DNA of 64,000 bases. It comes from Streptomyces canus. GTDB taxonomy: Bacteria; Actinomycetota; Actinomycetes; Streptomycetales; Streptomycetaceae. Made by a program: the position numbers and the translations under genes. The notes under the pieces are model-generated. The model was not told the origin of the DNA. It made no database searches and was given only the letters and a program-made list of their open reading frames with translations. Positions 56,360-64,000 of the stretch are shown one piece after another. The stretch covers positions 434,001 through 498,000 of the forward strand of contig NZ_KQ948661.1 of assembly GCF_001514145.1 (NCBI RefSeq), given 5' to 3'. Position 1 is the first letter of the stretch, and each line of letters begins with the position of its first letter.

Positions 56360-58408
56360 CTACTTCGGCGCCGGCGTCTCCTTCGCCCGCTGCTCGGCCG
56401 GACCGCGCCGCACCGAGCCGGGCGCGTTCCACTCCTGCCGCCTGCGGGCCCGGTTCTTCGCCGCCTCCGAGGACTGGAGCTGGTAGGGCACCGAGGTCAC
56501 CATGACCCCCGGCGTGAACAGCAGCCGGCCCTTGAGCCGTAGCGCGCTCTGGTTGTGCAGCAGATGCTCGTACCAGTGGCCGACCACGTACTCGGGGATG
56601 ATCACGGACACCGCGTCCCGCGGCGACTCCTTTCGCAGCCCCTTCACGTAGTCGATGATCGGCCGCGTGATCTCGCGGTACGGCGAGTCCAGGACCTTCA
56701 GGGGTACGTCGATCCCGCGCCGTTCCCACTCGGCGCGCAGTGCCTTGGTCTCGGCCGGGTCGACGTTGACGCTCAGCGCCTCCAGCGAGTCCGAGCGCAT
56801 CAGCTTGGCGTACGCCAGCGCCCGCAGCGCCGGGCGGTGGATCTTGGAGATCAGGACGACGGAGTGGACGCGGGACGGCCGCAGGCTGTCGTCGCTCGGG
56901 CCCTCGGGCGCCGCGAGTTCCTCGGAGACCCGGTCGTAGTGCTTCCGGATCGCCGTCATCGTCGCGTAGAAGATGCACATCCCGAGCAGCGCCACCCAGG
57001 CGCCGTGGGTGAACTTGGTGACCAGGACGACGACCAGGACGAGCCCGGTGAAGAAGGCGCCGAAGGCGTTGATCGCGCGGGAGCGGACCATGTGGCTGCG
57101 CTTCGCGGCGTCCTTCTCGGTGGCCAGGTGGCGGTTCCAGTGCCGGACCATGCCGGTCTGGCTGAGCGTGAAGGACACGAACACGCCGACGATGTAGAGC
57201 TGGATCAGCCGGGTCGAGTCGGCGCCGTAGATCCACACCAGGAGTCCGGCCGCACCGGCCAGCAGCACGATGCCGTTGGAGAAGGCGAGGCGGTCGCCGC
57301 GGGTGTGCAGCTGGCGCGGGAGGTAGCGGTCCTGGGCGAGGATCGAGCCGAGCAGCGGGAAGCCGTTGTAGGCGGTGTTCGCGGCGAGGAACAGCACCAG
57401 TGCGGTGGCCGCGGCCAGCACGATGAACAGGAAGCTGCCCTTGCCGAAGACGGCCTCGGCGACCTGGGAGATCACCGGGTTCTGCACGTAGCCGGAGCCG
57501 AGCGCGACGCCGTTGTGGAGCAGGTCGACGGCCGGGTTCTCGGCCATGCGGACCTTGGTGACCATGGCCAACGCGATGATCCCGCAGAACATGGTGACGG
57601 CGAGCAGGCCCATCGCCGCGAGCGTGCTCGCCGCGTTCTTCGACTTGGGCTTGCGGAAGGCCGGCACACCGTTGGAGATCGCCTCGACGCCGGTGAGTGC
57701 GGCACAGCCGGAGGAGAAGGCGCGCAGCAGGAGGAAGACGAGGGCGAAGCCCGCCAGGCCCTGGTGCTCGGCCTTGATCTCGTACCCCGCCGTCGGTGCC
57801 CGCATGGTGTCGTCAAGGACCAGCCCGCGGAACGCACCCCACGCGATCATGATGAAGACGCCCGCGACGAAGACGTAGGTCGGGATCGCGAAGAGCGAGC
57901 CGGACTCCTTGACCCCGCGCAGGTTCATCAGCGTGAGCAGCACGATCACGGCGATCGCGCAGGGGACCTTGTGCTCGACCACGAAGGGGATCGCGGAGCC
58001 GAGGTTCTCGATGCCGGAGGCGATGGAGACGGCGACGGTGAGGACGTAGTCGACGAGCAGCGCGCTGGCGACCGTGAGCCCCGCCCTGGGGCCGAGGTTG
58101 GTGTTGGCCACCTCGTAGTCGCCGCCACCGCTCGGGTAGGCGTGCACGTTCTGCCGGTAGGAAGCGACCACCGTGAACATCAGCACGACGACCGCGAGCG
58201 CGATCCAGGGGCTGAAGTGATAGGCCGACACGCCCGCGATGGACAGGACCAGCAGCACCTCGCCCGGCGCGTACGCCACGGAGGACAGCGGGTCGGAGGC
58301 GAAGACAGGGAGGGCGATGCGCTTCGGCAGGAGCGTTTCGCCGAGCCGATCACTGCGCAGTGCGCGCCCGATCAGGATCCGCTTGGGCACGTCGGTCAGT
58401 TTGGACAC
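56360..58408 (-). CDS. APC family potassium importer (KimA-like)
   Basis: A 682-residue membrane protein with about twelve helices and a cytoplasmic C-terminal domain of roughly 180 residues. RIALPVFASDPLSSVAYAPG near 31-50, YPSGGGDYEVANTNLGPRAG and GCAALTGVEAISNGVPAF near 243-260 are the marks of KimA/YdaO-type transporters. In Bacillus, KimA is a K+/H+ symporter controlled by cyclic di-AMP. The adjacent pair of TrkA-type RCK proteins and KdpDE support a potassium role. GTG 58408 gives the conserved VSKLTDVPKRILIGRALRSD start. The usual open frame continues upstream into non-coding sequence. Confidence 0.75.
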   Translation of the reverse strand: MSKLTDVPKRILIGRALRSDRLGETLLPKRIALPVFASDPLSSVAYAPGEVLLVLSIAGVSAYHFSPWIALAVVVLMFTVVASYRQNVHAYPSGGGDYEVANTNLGPRAGLTVASALLVDYVLTVAVSIASGIENLGSAIPFVVEHKVPCAIAVIVLLTLMNLRGVKESGSLFAIPTYVFVAGVFIMIAWGAFRGLVLDDTMRAPTAGYEIKAEHQGLAGFALVFLLLRAFSSGCAALTGVEAISNGVPAFRKPKSKNAASTLAAMGLLAVTMFCGIIALAMVTKVRMAENPAVDLLHNGVALGSGYVQNPVISQVAEAVFGKGSFLFIVLAAATALVLFLAANTAYNGFPLLGSILAQDRYLPRQLHTRGDRLAFSNGIVLLAGAAGLLVWIYGADSTRLIQLYIVGVFVSFTLSQTGMVRHWNRHLATEKDAAKRSHMVRSRAINAFGAFFTGLVLVVVLVTKFTHGAWVALLGMCIFYATMTAIRKHYDRVSEELAAPEGPSDDSLRPSRVHSVVLISKIHRPALRALAYAKLMRSDSLEALSVNVDPAETKALRAEWERRGIDVPLKVLDSPYREITRPIIDYVKGLRKESPRDAVSVIIPEYVVGHWYEHLLHNQSALRLKGRLLFTPGVMVTSVPYQLQSSEAAKNRARRRQEWNAPGSVRRGPAEQRAKETPAPK

Positions 58409-58569
58409 AACAGTGAAGCGTAAGCGTTCGAACGGGCGAGCAACCACCCGGCACCCCGCATCTGCTCTCCGGGTGAAATCCGGACACGCTCCGGCTACGG
58501 ATTCCGCAGGTGAGCGAAGTGGCATGCCTATATGACAAGACCCCGCCCCTCACTGTCCCCGGAGGTCCC

Positions 58570-58665
58570 ATGCACACGACCGCAGAGCTGATCGGCGCCG
58601 CGGCCGCCCTCGTCGGCCTCGGCATCCTGACGCTCGCGAGCGTCCGCAGCATCAGCCGCCGCTGA
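58570..58665 (+). CDS. 31-residue single-helix membrane peptide
   Basis: ATG 58570 follows a clear CGGAGG ribosome site with seven bases of spacing. The frame encodes MHTTAELIGAAAALVGLG then ILTLASVRSISRR and stops at TGA 58663-58665. One hydrophobic helix (LIGAAAALVGLGILTLAS) ends in a basic tail (RSISRR), so it should sit in the membrane with its C-terminus inside. It lies between the divergent KimA-like and TrkA genes, 124 bases before the latter. CCTATATGA just upstream may be its -10 region. It could be a small subunit or regulator of a potassium transporter, in the way KdpF is a 29-residue helix. That is inference. Confidence 0.6.
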   Translation: MHTTAELIGAAAALVGLGILTLASVRSISRR

Positions 58666-58789
58666 CGGACACGAAGTCAGGGCAACCGTGCACGGGGGTG
58701 CCGTCGTCCTACCGCCCGTGTGTAGCTTGGGCGTCGGTCTGAGACCCTGATGTGGCTGAGCAGTACTTATTGACACCGGAAGGACGGTC

Positions 58790-59461
58790 GTGCACATCGT
58801 CATCATGGGCTGCGGGAGAGTGGGTTCCGCTCTCGCCCAGACCCTGGAGCAACAGGGGCACACGGTCGCCGTGATCGACCAGGACCCCACCGCCTTCCGA
58901 CGACTGGGCTCCGGTTTCGGCGGTCGCCGTGTCACCGGGGTCGGCTTCGATCAGGACACCCTGCGCGAGGCGGGCATCGAGGAGGCGGGCGCCTTCGCCG
59001 CGGTCTCCAGCGGCGACAACTCCAACATCATCGCCGCCCGTGTGGCCCGCGAGATGTTCGGCATCGAGAACGTCGCGGCCCGGATCTACGACCCCCGGCG
59101 CGCCGAGGTCTACCAGCGCCTCGGCATCCCGACGGTGGCCACGGTCCGCTGGACCGCGGACCAGATGCTGCGCCGGCTGCTGCCGTCCGGCGCGGAGCCG
59201 TTGTGGCGCGATCCCACCGGCGGTGTCCAGTTGGCCGAGGTGCACGCCTCGACCGCCTGGGTCGGCCACAAGATCAGCAAGATGCAGGAGGAGACGGGCG
59301 TCCGCGTGGCGTTCCTGACCCGCCTCGGCGAGGCGATCCTGCCCACCTCGCAGACCGTCCTCCAGGAGGGCGACCTGGTCCACGTGATGATGCGGACGGA
59401 CGACATCGAGAAGGTCGAGGCGTCCTTCGCCGAGGGCCCCGAAGAGGAGAGCGGTCACTGA
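58790..59461 (+). CDS. ceoB: TrkA family potassium uptake regulator (first RCK protein)
   Basis: A 223-residue cytoplasmic RCK protein. The TrkA-N Rossmann fold binds NAD(H) or nucleotide (HIVIMGCGRVGSALAQTLEQ at 2-21, VAVIDQDPTAFRRLG, AVSSGDNSNIIAARVARE). The C-terminal TrkA-C domain shows SKMQEETGVRVAFLTRLGEA and LQEGDLVHVMMRTDD. Such proteins gate K+ channels or Trk/Ktr transporters. GTG 58790 has a GGAAGGA ribosome site. The TGA overlaps the next ATG by one base (TGATG). The gene names follow the mycobacterial ceoB-ceoC pair, which has the same order. Confidence 0.85.
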   Translation: MHIVIMGCGRVGSALAQTLEQQGHTVAVIDQDPTAFRRLGSGFGGRRVTGVGFDQDTLREAGIEEAGAFAAVSSGDNSNIIAARVAREMFGIENVAARIYDPRRAEVYQRLGIPTVATVRWTADQMLRRLLPSGAEPLWRDPTGGVQLAEVHASTAWVGHKISKMQEETGVRVAFLTRLGEAILPTSQTVLQEGDLVHVMMRTDDIEKVEASFAEGPEEESGH

Positions 59462-60138
59462 TGAGGGTCGCCATTGCCGGTGCCGGTGCGGTCGGCCGCT
59501 CGATCGCGGGCGAACTGCTGGAGAACGGCCACGAGGTCCTTCTCATCGACAAGGCGCCGACCGCCATCTCGGTCGAGCGCGTCCCGCAGGCGGAGTGGCT
59601 GCTCGCCGACGCCTGCGAGATCACCTCCCTGGACGAGGCCGCGCTCCAGCGCTGCAACGTGGTGATCGCCGCGACGGGCGACGACAAGGTCAACCTGGTC
59701 GTCTCCCTGCTGGCGAAGACGGAGTACGGCGTCCCGCGGGTCGTCGCCCGGGTGAACAACCCGAAGAACGAGTGGCTGTTCAACGAGTCCTGGGGCGTGG
59801 ACGTCGCCGTCTCCACCCCGCGCCTGATGTCCGCCCTGGTCGAGGAGGCGGTGAGCGTCGGCGACCTGGTCCGCCTGCTCCGCTTCAGCCACGGCGACGC
59901 GAACCTGGTCGAGCTGACCCTGCCGGAGGAGTCGGCCCTGGCCGGCACGACGGTCGGCGACGTGGAGTGGCCCGAGGACACCTCCCTGGTCACCATCATC
60001 CGCGGCACCCGCGTCCTCACCCCGTCGCGGGAGGACTCCCTGGAGGCGGGCGACGAACTCCTCTTCGTGGCCGCCCAGGCCCGCGAGGAACAACTGGAGG
60101 ACCTGCTGTCGGTGCGCCGCGAGGACGCGACGGGCTGA
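59461..60138 (+). CDS. ceoC: TrkA family potassium uptake regulator (second RCK protein)
   Basis: A 225-residue RCK protein that pairs with the preceding one. TrkA-N shows RVAIAGAGAVGRSIAGELLE at 2-21 with VLLIDKAPTAISVERVP and VIAATGDDKVNLVVSLLAK. TrkA-C shows ELTLPEESALAGTTVGDVEW and SLEAGDELLFVAAQ. ATG 59461 shares its A with the TGA of the first gene, so expression is coupled. No Trk/Ktr pore protein is encoded nearby; the KimA-like permease on the other strand is the only transporter in reach. The gene ends at a perfect 20-bp hairpin. Confidence 0.85.
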   Translation: MRVAIAGAGAVGRSIAGELLENGHEVLLIDKAPTAISVERVPQAEWLLADACEITSLDEAALQRCNVVIAATGDDKVNLVVSLLAKTEYGVPRVVARVNNPKNEWLFNESWGVDVAVSTPRLMSALVEEAVSVGDLVRLLRFSHGDANLVELTLPEESALAGTTVGDVEWPEDTSLVTIIRGTRVLTPSREDSLEAGDELLFVAAQAREEQLEDLLSVRREDATG

Positions 60139-60151
60139 GGTCTTCGAGGGC

Positions 60152-60201
60152 TACGACGACGGAGGGCGCCCCGCACACGCTGGGCGCCCTCCGTCGTCGT
60201 A
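60152..60201. terminator. Perfect 20-bp bidirectional terminator
   Basis: TACGACGACGGAGGGCGCCC (60152-60171), a 10-base loop, then GGGCGCCCTCCGTCGTCGTA (60182-60201), with no mismatch. It lies between the convergent ceoC and DUF3159 genes, 13 and 16 bases from their stop codons. It surely ends transcription both ways. Confidence 0.9.
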
Positions 60202-60217
60202 ACCGAAGTACCGGGAA

Positions 60218-60982
60218 CTACGCCTCGCGCCGGTGCCGCCCGGCCGTGGCCTCCGTGTCCCCACGCTCCGCGGCCTGCGCCGCCTTGCGCTCCTCCTCGG
60301 CCTTCTCCTCCGCCTCCATCTCCGCGAACACGTCGATCGGAGCCGGTGCCTTCGCGAGGAAGACCCAGGTCAGCCAGACGGCCAGCAGGAAGGGCGGGAT
60401 CTTGAGGGCGACCAGCACCCAGCCGAGCTGAGCGGTGTCGGCCCACCAGTACAGGGGGAAGAGGATCGCGCACTTGGCGAGCAGGATCCCGCCCCAGGCG
60501 TAACTGGCCTTGGAGTACGCCTTCTTGCGGCCCGGGTTGCGGGTCCGCCAGGAGAGGTTCTCCTTGAAGACCGGGCCGAGGATGAGCCCCATCAGCGGCA
60601 CACCCGCGAGCGTCGTGATGACGTACGCCAGGCCGAGGCCCAGCGTGTACAGCATGCCCGGCAGATAGAAGTTCTTGGCGTTGCCCGTCATCATCGCGAA
60701 GACGACACCGAAGGCGACGCCGAAGACACCGCTGAAGGCGTGCTTCACGGTGTCCCGCATCACCAGGCGGACCACGACCAGCAGCAGCGACACCGCGAGC
60801 GCGGCGATCGCCGACAGGTGCAGATCCTTGTTGATCGTGAAGATCGTGACGAAGAGCAGGCCCGGCAGAACCGTCTCGACCATGCCCCGGACGCCGCCGA
60901 ACGCCTCGAACAGGGCCGCCTCGGTCACCGCCCGCGCGTCATCGGTCTGAGTGTCTTCGGTCGGCTTGTCGAGAGACGTCAC
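60218..60982 (-). CDS. DUF3159 family membrane protein
   Basis: A 254-residue actinomycete membrane protein of unknown function. Family marks are ALFEAFGGVRGMVETVLPG near 24-42, FSGVFGVAFGVVFAMMTG near 83-100 and ENLSWRTRNPGRKKAYSKAS near 140-159. Five to six helices are predicted, and the C-terminal tail (EMEAEEKAEEERKAAQAAER) is charged and helical. In other actinomycetes it accompanies the OB-fold gene and TrkA genes, as it does here, which suggests a link with potassium or membrane homeostasis. It starts 3 bases after the OB-fold gene's stop. Confidence 0.75.
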   Translation of the reverse strand: MTSLDKPTEDTQTDDARAVTEAALFEAFGGVRGMVETVLPGLLFVTIFTINKDLHLSAIAALAVSLLLVVVRLVMRDTVKHAFSGVFGVAFGVVFAMMTGNAKNFYLPGMLYTLGLGLAYVITTLAGVPLMGLILGPVFKENLSWRTRNPGRKKAYSKASYAWGGILLAKCAILFPLYWWADTAQLGWVLVALKIPPFLLAVWLTWVFLAKAPAPIDVFAEMEAEEKAEEERKAAQAAERGDTEATAGRHRREA

Positions 60983-60985
60983 CGG

Positions 60986-61384
60986 CTACTCCCGTCCCAC
61001 GGGTCGGAGTTCGTATTTCGGATTGAACAGCACCCGGCGGCCCCGGCTCATCGAGATCCGCCCGGAGGCGATCAGCTTGCGCCCCGGCTCTATCCCGACG
61101 ATGGAGCGCCTGCCGAGCCACACCACGTCCAGGGCGGCGGACCCGTCGAACAGCTCGGCCTCCAGGGCCGGGACGCCCGCGCGCGGCCGCAGGGTGACCG
61201 TGCGCAAGGTACCAGTAACGGTCACGATCTGGCGGTCGTGACAGTCGCCAATACGGGTGCAGCCGGTGGTCTCGGTGTCCTCCCGCAGCTCCTCGGACTC
61301 CAGGTCCTCCTGCGACGAGGAGAGCCGGTCGAGCATGCGCCGGAACCGGCCCACCGGCTTCTCGGAACGCGGAACAGCACTCAT
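60986..61384 (-). CDS. OB-fold nucleic-acid-binding domain protein
   Basis: A 132-residue protein. The first 35 residues are basic then acidic (RFRRMLDRLSSSQEDLESEE). An OB-fold follows with RQIVTVTGTLRTVTLRPRAG, ALEAELFDGSAALDVVWLGR and the end RRVLFNPKYELR. CTRIGDCHDRQI carries two cysteines before the fold. This matches the small OB-fold (tRNA anticodon-binding-like) proteins found beside DUF3159 and trkA genes in actinomycetes. The ligand is not known. It is the first gene of a two-gene unit with DUF3159. Confidence 0.75.
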   Translation of the reverse strand: MSAVPRSEKPVGRFRRMLDRLSSSQEDLESEELREDTETTGCTRIGDCHDRQIVTVTGTLRTVTLRPRAGVPALEAELFDGSAALDVVWLGRRSIVGIEPGRKLIASGRISMSRGRRVLFNPKYELRPVGRE

Positions 61385-61430
61385 ATCCGAAAGCCTACCG
61401 GGGTGCGCCGACAGCGTTGTACCCGCAGCA

Positions 61431-62114
61431 CTAGCGTTCGAACCGGTATCCCATGCCGGGCTCGGTGACGAAGTGCTTGGGATGCGAGGGGTCCGCCTCC
61501 AGCTTCCGCCTCAGCTGGGCCATGTAGACCCGCAGGTAGTTCGTCTCCGTCCCGTAGGACGGCCCCCAGACCTCCTGGAGGAGCTGTTTCTGGCCGACGA
61601 GTCGGCCGGTGTTGCGGACAAGTACCTCGAGCAGGTGCCACTCCGTGGGGGTCAGGCGAACGTCTCTGCCATGCTTTTGGACCTTCTTCGCGGCCAGGTC
61701 GACGGTGAACTCGTCGGTCTCCACCAGGACCTCCTCCTCGTCACCCCCGGTGGGCTCCGCACGGCGCACGGCGGCCCGGAGGCGGGCCAGCAGCTCGTCC
61801 ATGCCGAAGGGCTTGGTGACGTAGTCGTCGGCGCCCGCGTCCAGCGCCTCGACCTTCTCGTCGGAGGAGTGCCGGGCGGACAGCACGAGAATCGGCACCC
61901 GGGTCCAGCCGCGCAGCCCCTTGATCACCTCGACGCCGTCCATGTCGGGCAGACCCAGGTCGAGGACGACCACGTCGGGGTGGCGGGCGGCGGCGAGCCT
62001 GAGCGCGCTGGCGCCGTCGTGCGCCGCATCGACCTCGTACTTGCGCGCCTTGAGGTTGATCACGAGGGCGCGCACGATCTGCGGCTCGTCGTCGATGACC
62101 AGCACTCTGGTCAT
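61431..62114 (-). CDS. kdpE: KdpE response regulator
   Basis: A 227-residue OmpR/PhoB-type regulator. The receiver domain has the acidic pair in VLVIDDEPQI at 4-13, the phosphorylated Asp in VVVLDLGLPDMDG near 52, Ser in LVLSARHSSDEKVEALDAGA and Lys in DDYVTKPFG near 100. The winged helix at about 130-227 ends in RVYMAQLRRKLE and TEPGMGYRFER. It activates the kdpFABC potassium ATPase operon when K+ is short. Its ATG overlaps the kdpD stop (ATGA). No kdpFABC genes are in the window; they may lie beyond the right edge. Confidence 0.9.
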   Translation of the reverse strand: MTRVLVIDDEPQIVRALVINLKARKYEVDAAHDGASALRLAAARHPDVVVLDLGLPDMDGVEVIKGLRGWTRVPILVLSARHSSDEKVEALDAGADDYVTKPFGMDELLARLRAAVRRAEPTGGDEEEVLVETDEFTVDLAAKKVQKHGRDVRLTPTEWHLLEVLVRNTGRLVGQKQLLQEVWGPSYGTETNYLRVYMAQLRRKLEADPSHPKHFVTEPGMGYRFER

Positions 62115-64000
62115 GTGGCCTGCCTTTCGGGTTCTGCTTCTGCCTCTGCGAAGGGTGCGTCGAGGAGCTCCGCGTGCGCGTCCGCCGCGCACAGCGTCAG
62201 CACCATAGTGAGGCCTCCGCCGGGCGTGTCCTCCGCGTTGAGGGTGCCGCTCATGGCCTCCGCGAAGCCCCGGGCCACCGCGAGCCCGAGTCCCACCCCG
62301 GCACCGCGCGGGGCGTCGCCGTAGCGCTGGAAGGGCGCGAAGATGCGCTCCTTGGCCTCGTCCGGGACGCCGGGGCCTCGGTCGACGACCCGTACCTCGA
62401 CGCGGTCGGCGATGGCGCTGGCGGACACCCGGACGGGAGTGCCGGGCGGGCTGTACTTGACGGCGTTCTCGACCAGGTTGGCCACCGCCCGCTCCAGGAG
62501 CCCCGGATCGACGGCGACCATCGGCAGGGTCTCCGGGACGTCCAGCTCCACGCTGTCGTCGGGCACCCCGCCGAGGGCCATCGGCACCACCTCGTCGACG
62601 TCGATCTCCCGGATGATCGCGGTGACCGTGCCGGTCTGGAGGCGGGACATGTCGAGCAGGTTGCCCACGAGGTGGTCGAGCCGGTCGGCACCCTCCTCGA
62701 TGCCCTCCAGCAGCTCGGCCCGGTCCTCCTCGGACCACGCCACGTCGTCGGACCTGAGCGACGAGACGGCCGCCTTGATGCCGGCCAGAGGCGTGCGCAG
62801 GTCATGCGATACGGCGGCCAGGAGCGCCGTACGGATGCGATTGCCCTCGGCGAGCGTGCGGGCCCGGTCGGCCTCCTCCTGGAGTCTGCGACGGTCCAGG
62901 GCGACGGCGGCTTGGGCGGCGAAGGCGGCCAGCACCCGGCGGTCCTCGGCGGGCAGCACCCGGCCGGTGAGCGCGAGCGCCATGTGGTCGCCCACCGGCA
63001 TGTCGACGTCGGCATCCTCGGGCCGCTCCACGGACGGTCCGAGCCCCGCCCGGCCCGCGCAGGTCCACGGCTCGACGTCGCTCGCCCGTTCCAGCAGGGC
63101 CGCCGACTCCATGCCGAAGGTCTCCCGGACGCGCTCCAGGAGCTCCTCCAGACGGGTCTCGCCGCGCAGCACGTTCCCGGCGAGGAAGGACAGGATCTCC
63201 GACTCGGCGCGCAGCCGGGCGGCCTGGTGGGTGCGGCGGGCGGCGAGGTCGACCACGGAGGCCACCGAGATACCGACGCCCACGAAGATCACGATGGCGA
63301 CGATGTTCTTCGGGTCGGCGATGGTCCAGCGGTGCAGGGGCGGTGTGTAGAAGTAGTTCAGCAGCAGCGAGCCGACCGCGGCCGAGGCGAGTGCCGGGAA
63401 GAGTCCGCCCAGCAGGGCCGCGGCCACCACGACCGCCAGGAACAGCAGCATGTCGTTGGCGAGGCCGAGGTCGACGGTGGTGAGGAGGATCGTCAGGAAC
63501 GCCGGGCCCGCCAGACCGACCAGCCAGCCCCACAGGATCCGGGCCCGTCCGAGCCGCGCGCCCCGGGCGACGGGCAGTCCACGCCCCTTGGCGACCTCGT
63601 CGTGGGTGACGATGTGCACGTCCAGGTCGGGCCCGGACTCCCGGGCCACGGTCGCGCCGACACCGGGTCCGAAGACGTACTGCCAGGTCTTGCGGCGGGA
63701 GGAGCCGAGGACGATCTGGGTGGCGTTGACGCCCCGCGCGAAGTCGAGCAGGGCGGCCGGTATGTCGTCGCCGACGACATGGTGAAAGGTTCCTCCGAGG
63801 TCTTCGACGAGGGTCCTCTGGACGGCGAGTTCCTTGGGCGAGGCGGAGGTCAGACCGTCGCTGCGGGCTATGTAGACGGCGAGTACCTCGCCGCCGGCGC
63901 CCTTCTCCGCCAGGCGCGCGGCTCGCCGGATCAGCGTCCGGCCCTCCGGTCCGCCGGTCAGCCCGACCACGATCCGTTCCCTGGAACCCCAGATCTTCGA
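62111..64000 (-). CDS. kdpD: KdpD sensor histidine kinase (partial, N-terminus beyond the window)
   Basis: 629 residues of the potassium-sensing kinase are visible. The first part in view is a UspA-like domain (from RERIVVGLTGGPEG through IVLGSSRRKTWQYV). Four close membrane helices follow at about 165-260 of the visible part (FLTILLTTVDLGLANDMLLF then LAVVVAAALLGGLFPAL). Then come a GAF-like segment, the HisKA motif AVSHDLRTPLAGIKAAVSS and the ATPase N-box RAVANLVENAVKYSPPG with VDRGPGVPD. The frame is open to base 64000, so the N-terminal KdpD domain with its P-loop is cut off. It is coupled to kdpE. Confidence 0.9.
   Translation of the reverse strand, partial: SKIWGSRERIVVGLTGGPEGRTLIRRAARLAEKGAGGEVLAVYIARSDGLTSASPKELAVQRTLVEDLGGTFHHVVGDDIPAALLDFARGVNATQIVLGSSRRKTWQYVFGPGVGATVARESGPDLDVHIVTHDEVAKGRGLPVARGARLGRARILWGWLVGLAGPAFLTILLTTVDLGLANDMLLFLAVVVAAALLGGLFPALASAAVGSLLLNYFYTPPLHRWTIADPKNIVAIVIFVGVGISVASVVDLAARRTHQAARLRAESEILSFLAGNVLRGETRLEELLERVRETFGMESAALLERASDVEPWTCAGRAGLGPSVERPEDADVDMPVGDHMALALTGRVLPAEDRRVLAAFAAQAAVALDRRRLQEEADRARTLAEGNRIRTALLAAVSHDLRTPLAGIKAAVSSLRSDDVAWSEEDRAELLEGIEEGADRLDHLVGNLLDMSRLQTGTVTAIIREIDVDEVVPMALGGVPDDSVELDVPETLPMVAVDPGLLERAVANLVENAVKYSPPGTPVRVSASAIADRVEVRVVDRGPGVPDEAKERIFAPFQRYGDAPRGAGVGLGLAVARGFAEAMSGTLNAEDTPGGGLTMVLTLCAADAHAELLDAPFAEAEAEPERQAT

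Noticed and set aside
58440..58569. A possible cyclic di-AMP (ydaO) riboswitch near the KimA-like and TrkA genes
   Set aside because: TCCGG-GTGAAAT-CCGGA at 58468-58484 recalls part of the motif, and KimA genes carry this switch in Bacillus. The remaining conserved blocks are not found in the right order on either strand. A covariance-model search would decide.
61431..64000. The kdpFABC ATPase expected next to kdpDE
   Set aside because: No such genes occur in this window; they could only lie to the right of base 64000.
1..64000. tRNA, rRNA genes or CRISPR arrays
   Set aside because: No cloverleaf with a GTTCGA-type T-arm, no rRNA sequence and no evenly spaced repeat array was seen on either strand.

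Overview
The window is chromosomal DNA of a Streptomyces-like actinomycete. The G+C content is very high, third codon positions are almost always G or C, GTG starts and ATGA/GTGA overlaps are common, and lineage-typical families are present (DUF5999, DUF6299, DUF6099, a SepF-like SflB, the FurA/KatG pair, large APC permeases). Two dispersed intergenic repeats that I recognise from Streptomyces genomes also occur. No tRNA, rRNA, CRISPR array or intact transposon was seen.

Layout. 1-2.5 kb: molybdate-type ABC ATPase, a small Cys-rich gene with a 17-codon leader frame, a secreted DUF6299 protein and a DUF5999 protein. 2.7-9.9 kb: an aromatic-acid-CoA degradation cluster (RidA, acyl-CoA dehydrogenase, CoA ligase, PaaX-type repressor, monooxygenase/Old-Yellow-Enzyme fusion, enoyl-CoA hydratase). 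It fits the 2-aminobenzoyl-CoA route best, and two of its promoters carry an identical TGAC-N4-GTCA operator. 10.2-13 kb: an anti-sigma-like ATPase and the arginine deiminase pathway (arcA, arcB). 13.1-15 kb: a coupled SPFH protein/NAD-kinase-like pair behind a strong promoter with a palindrome. 15-19.1 kb: the Hen1-Pnkp RNA-repair operon. pnkp carries an in-frame dispersed repeat, and hen1 is preceded by an elaborate RNA-folding element. 19.3-23 kb: LLM oxidoreductase, DUF6099, a coupled AAA ATPase/MazG pair, and the SepF-like protein SflB.

23.1-28.3 kb: a TnpB-like transposase remnant, a polytopic membrane protein, a YceI/MarR divergent pair with two operators 33 bp apart, and a large FAD/Fe-S oxidoreductase pseudogene with three separate lesions. 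28.3-31.2 kb: an ECF sigma factor and a probable copper locus in which YcnI lies between two paralogous His/Met-rich membrane proteins. 31.2-38.3 kb: a giant self-sufficient assimilatory nitrate reductase, then furA-katG for peroxide defence. 38.3-43.4 kb: an aminotransferase and two amino-acid permeases around a GntR regulator.

43.4-48.5 kb: an exported aldehyde oxidoreductase operon of PaoABC-D type. 48.8-54.8 kb: a carbonyl/alcohol redox cluster (cupin, SDR, MFS, cyclophilin-like lipoprotein, SDR, zinc alcohol dehydrogenase) divergent from an MmyB-type XRE regulator. 54.9-64 kb: an RNA methyltransferase, then potassium homeostasis genes (KimA-like importer, two TrkA/RCK proteins, kdpE and the truncated kdpD) with a 31-residue membrane peptide, a DUF3159 protein and an OB-fold protein. 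Functions are inferred from family recognition and visible motifs; no database search was run.
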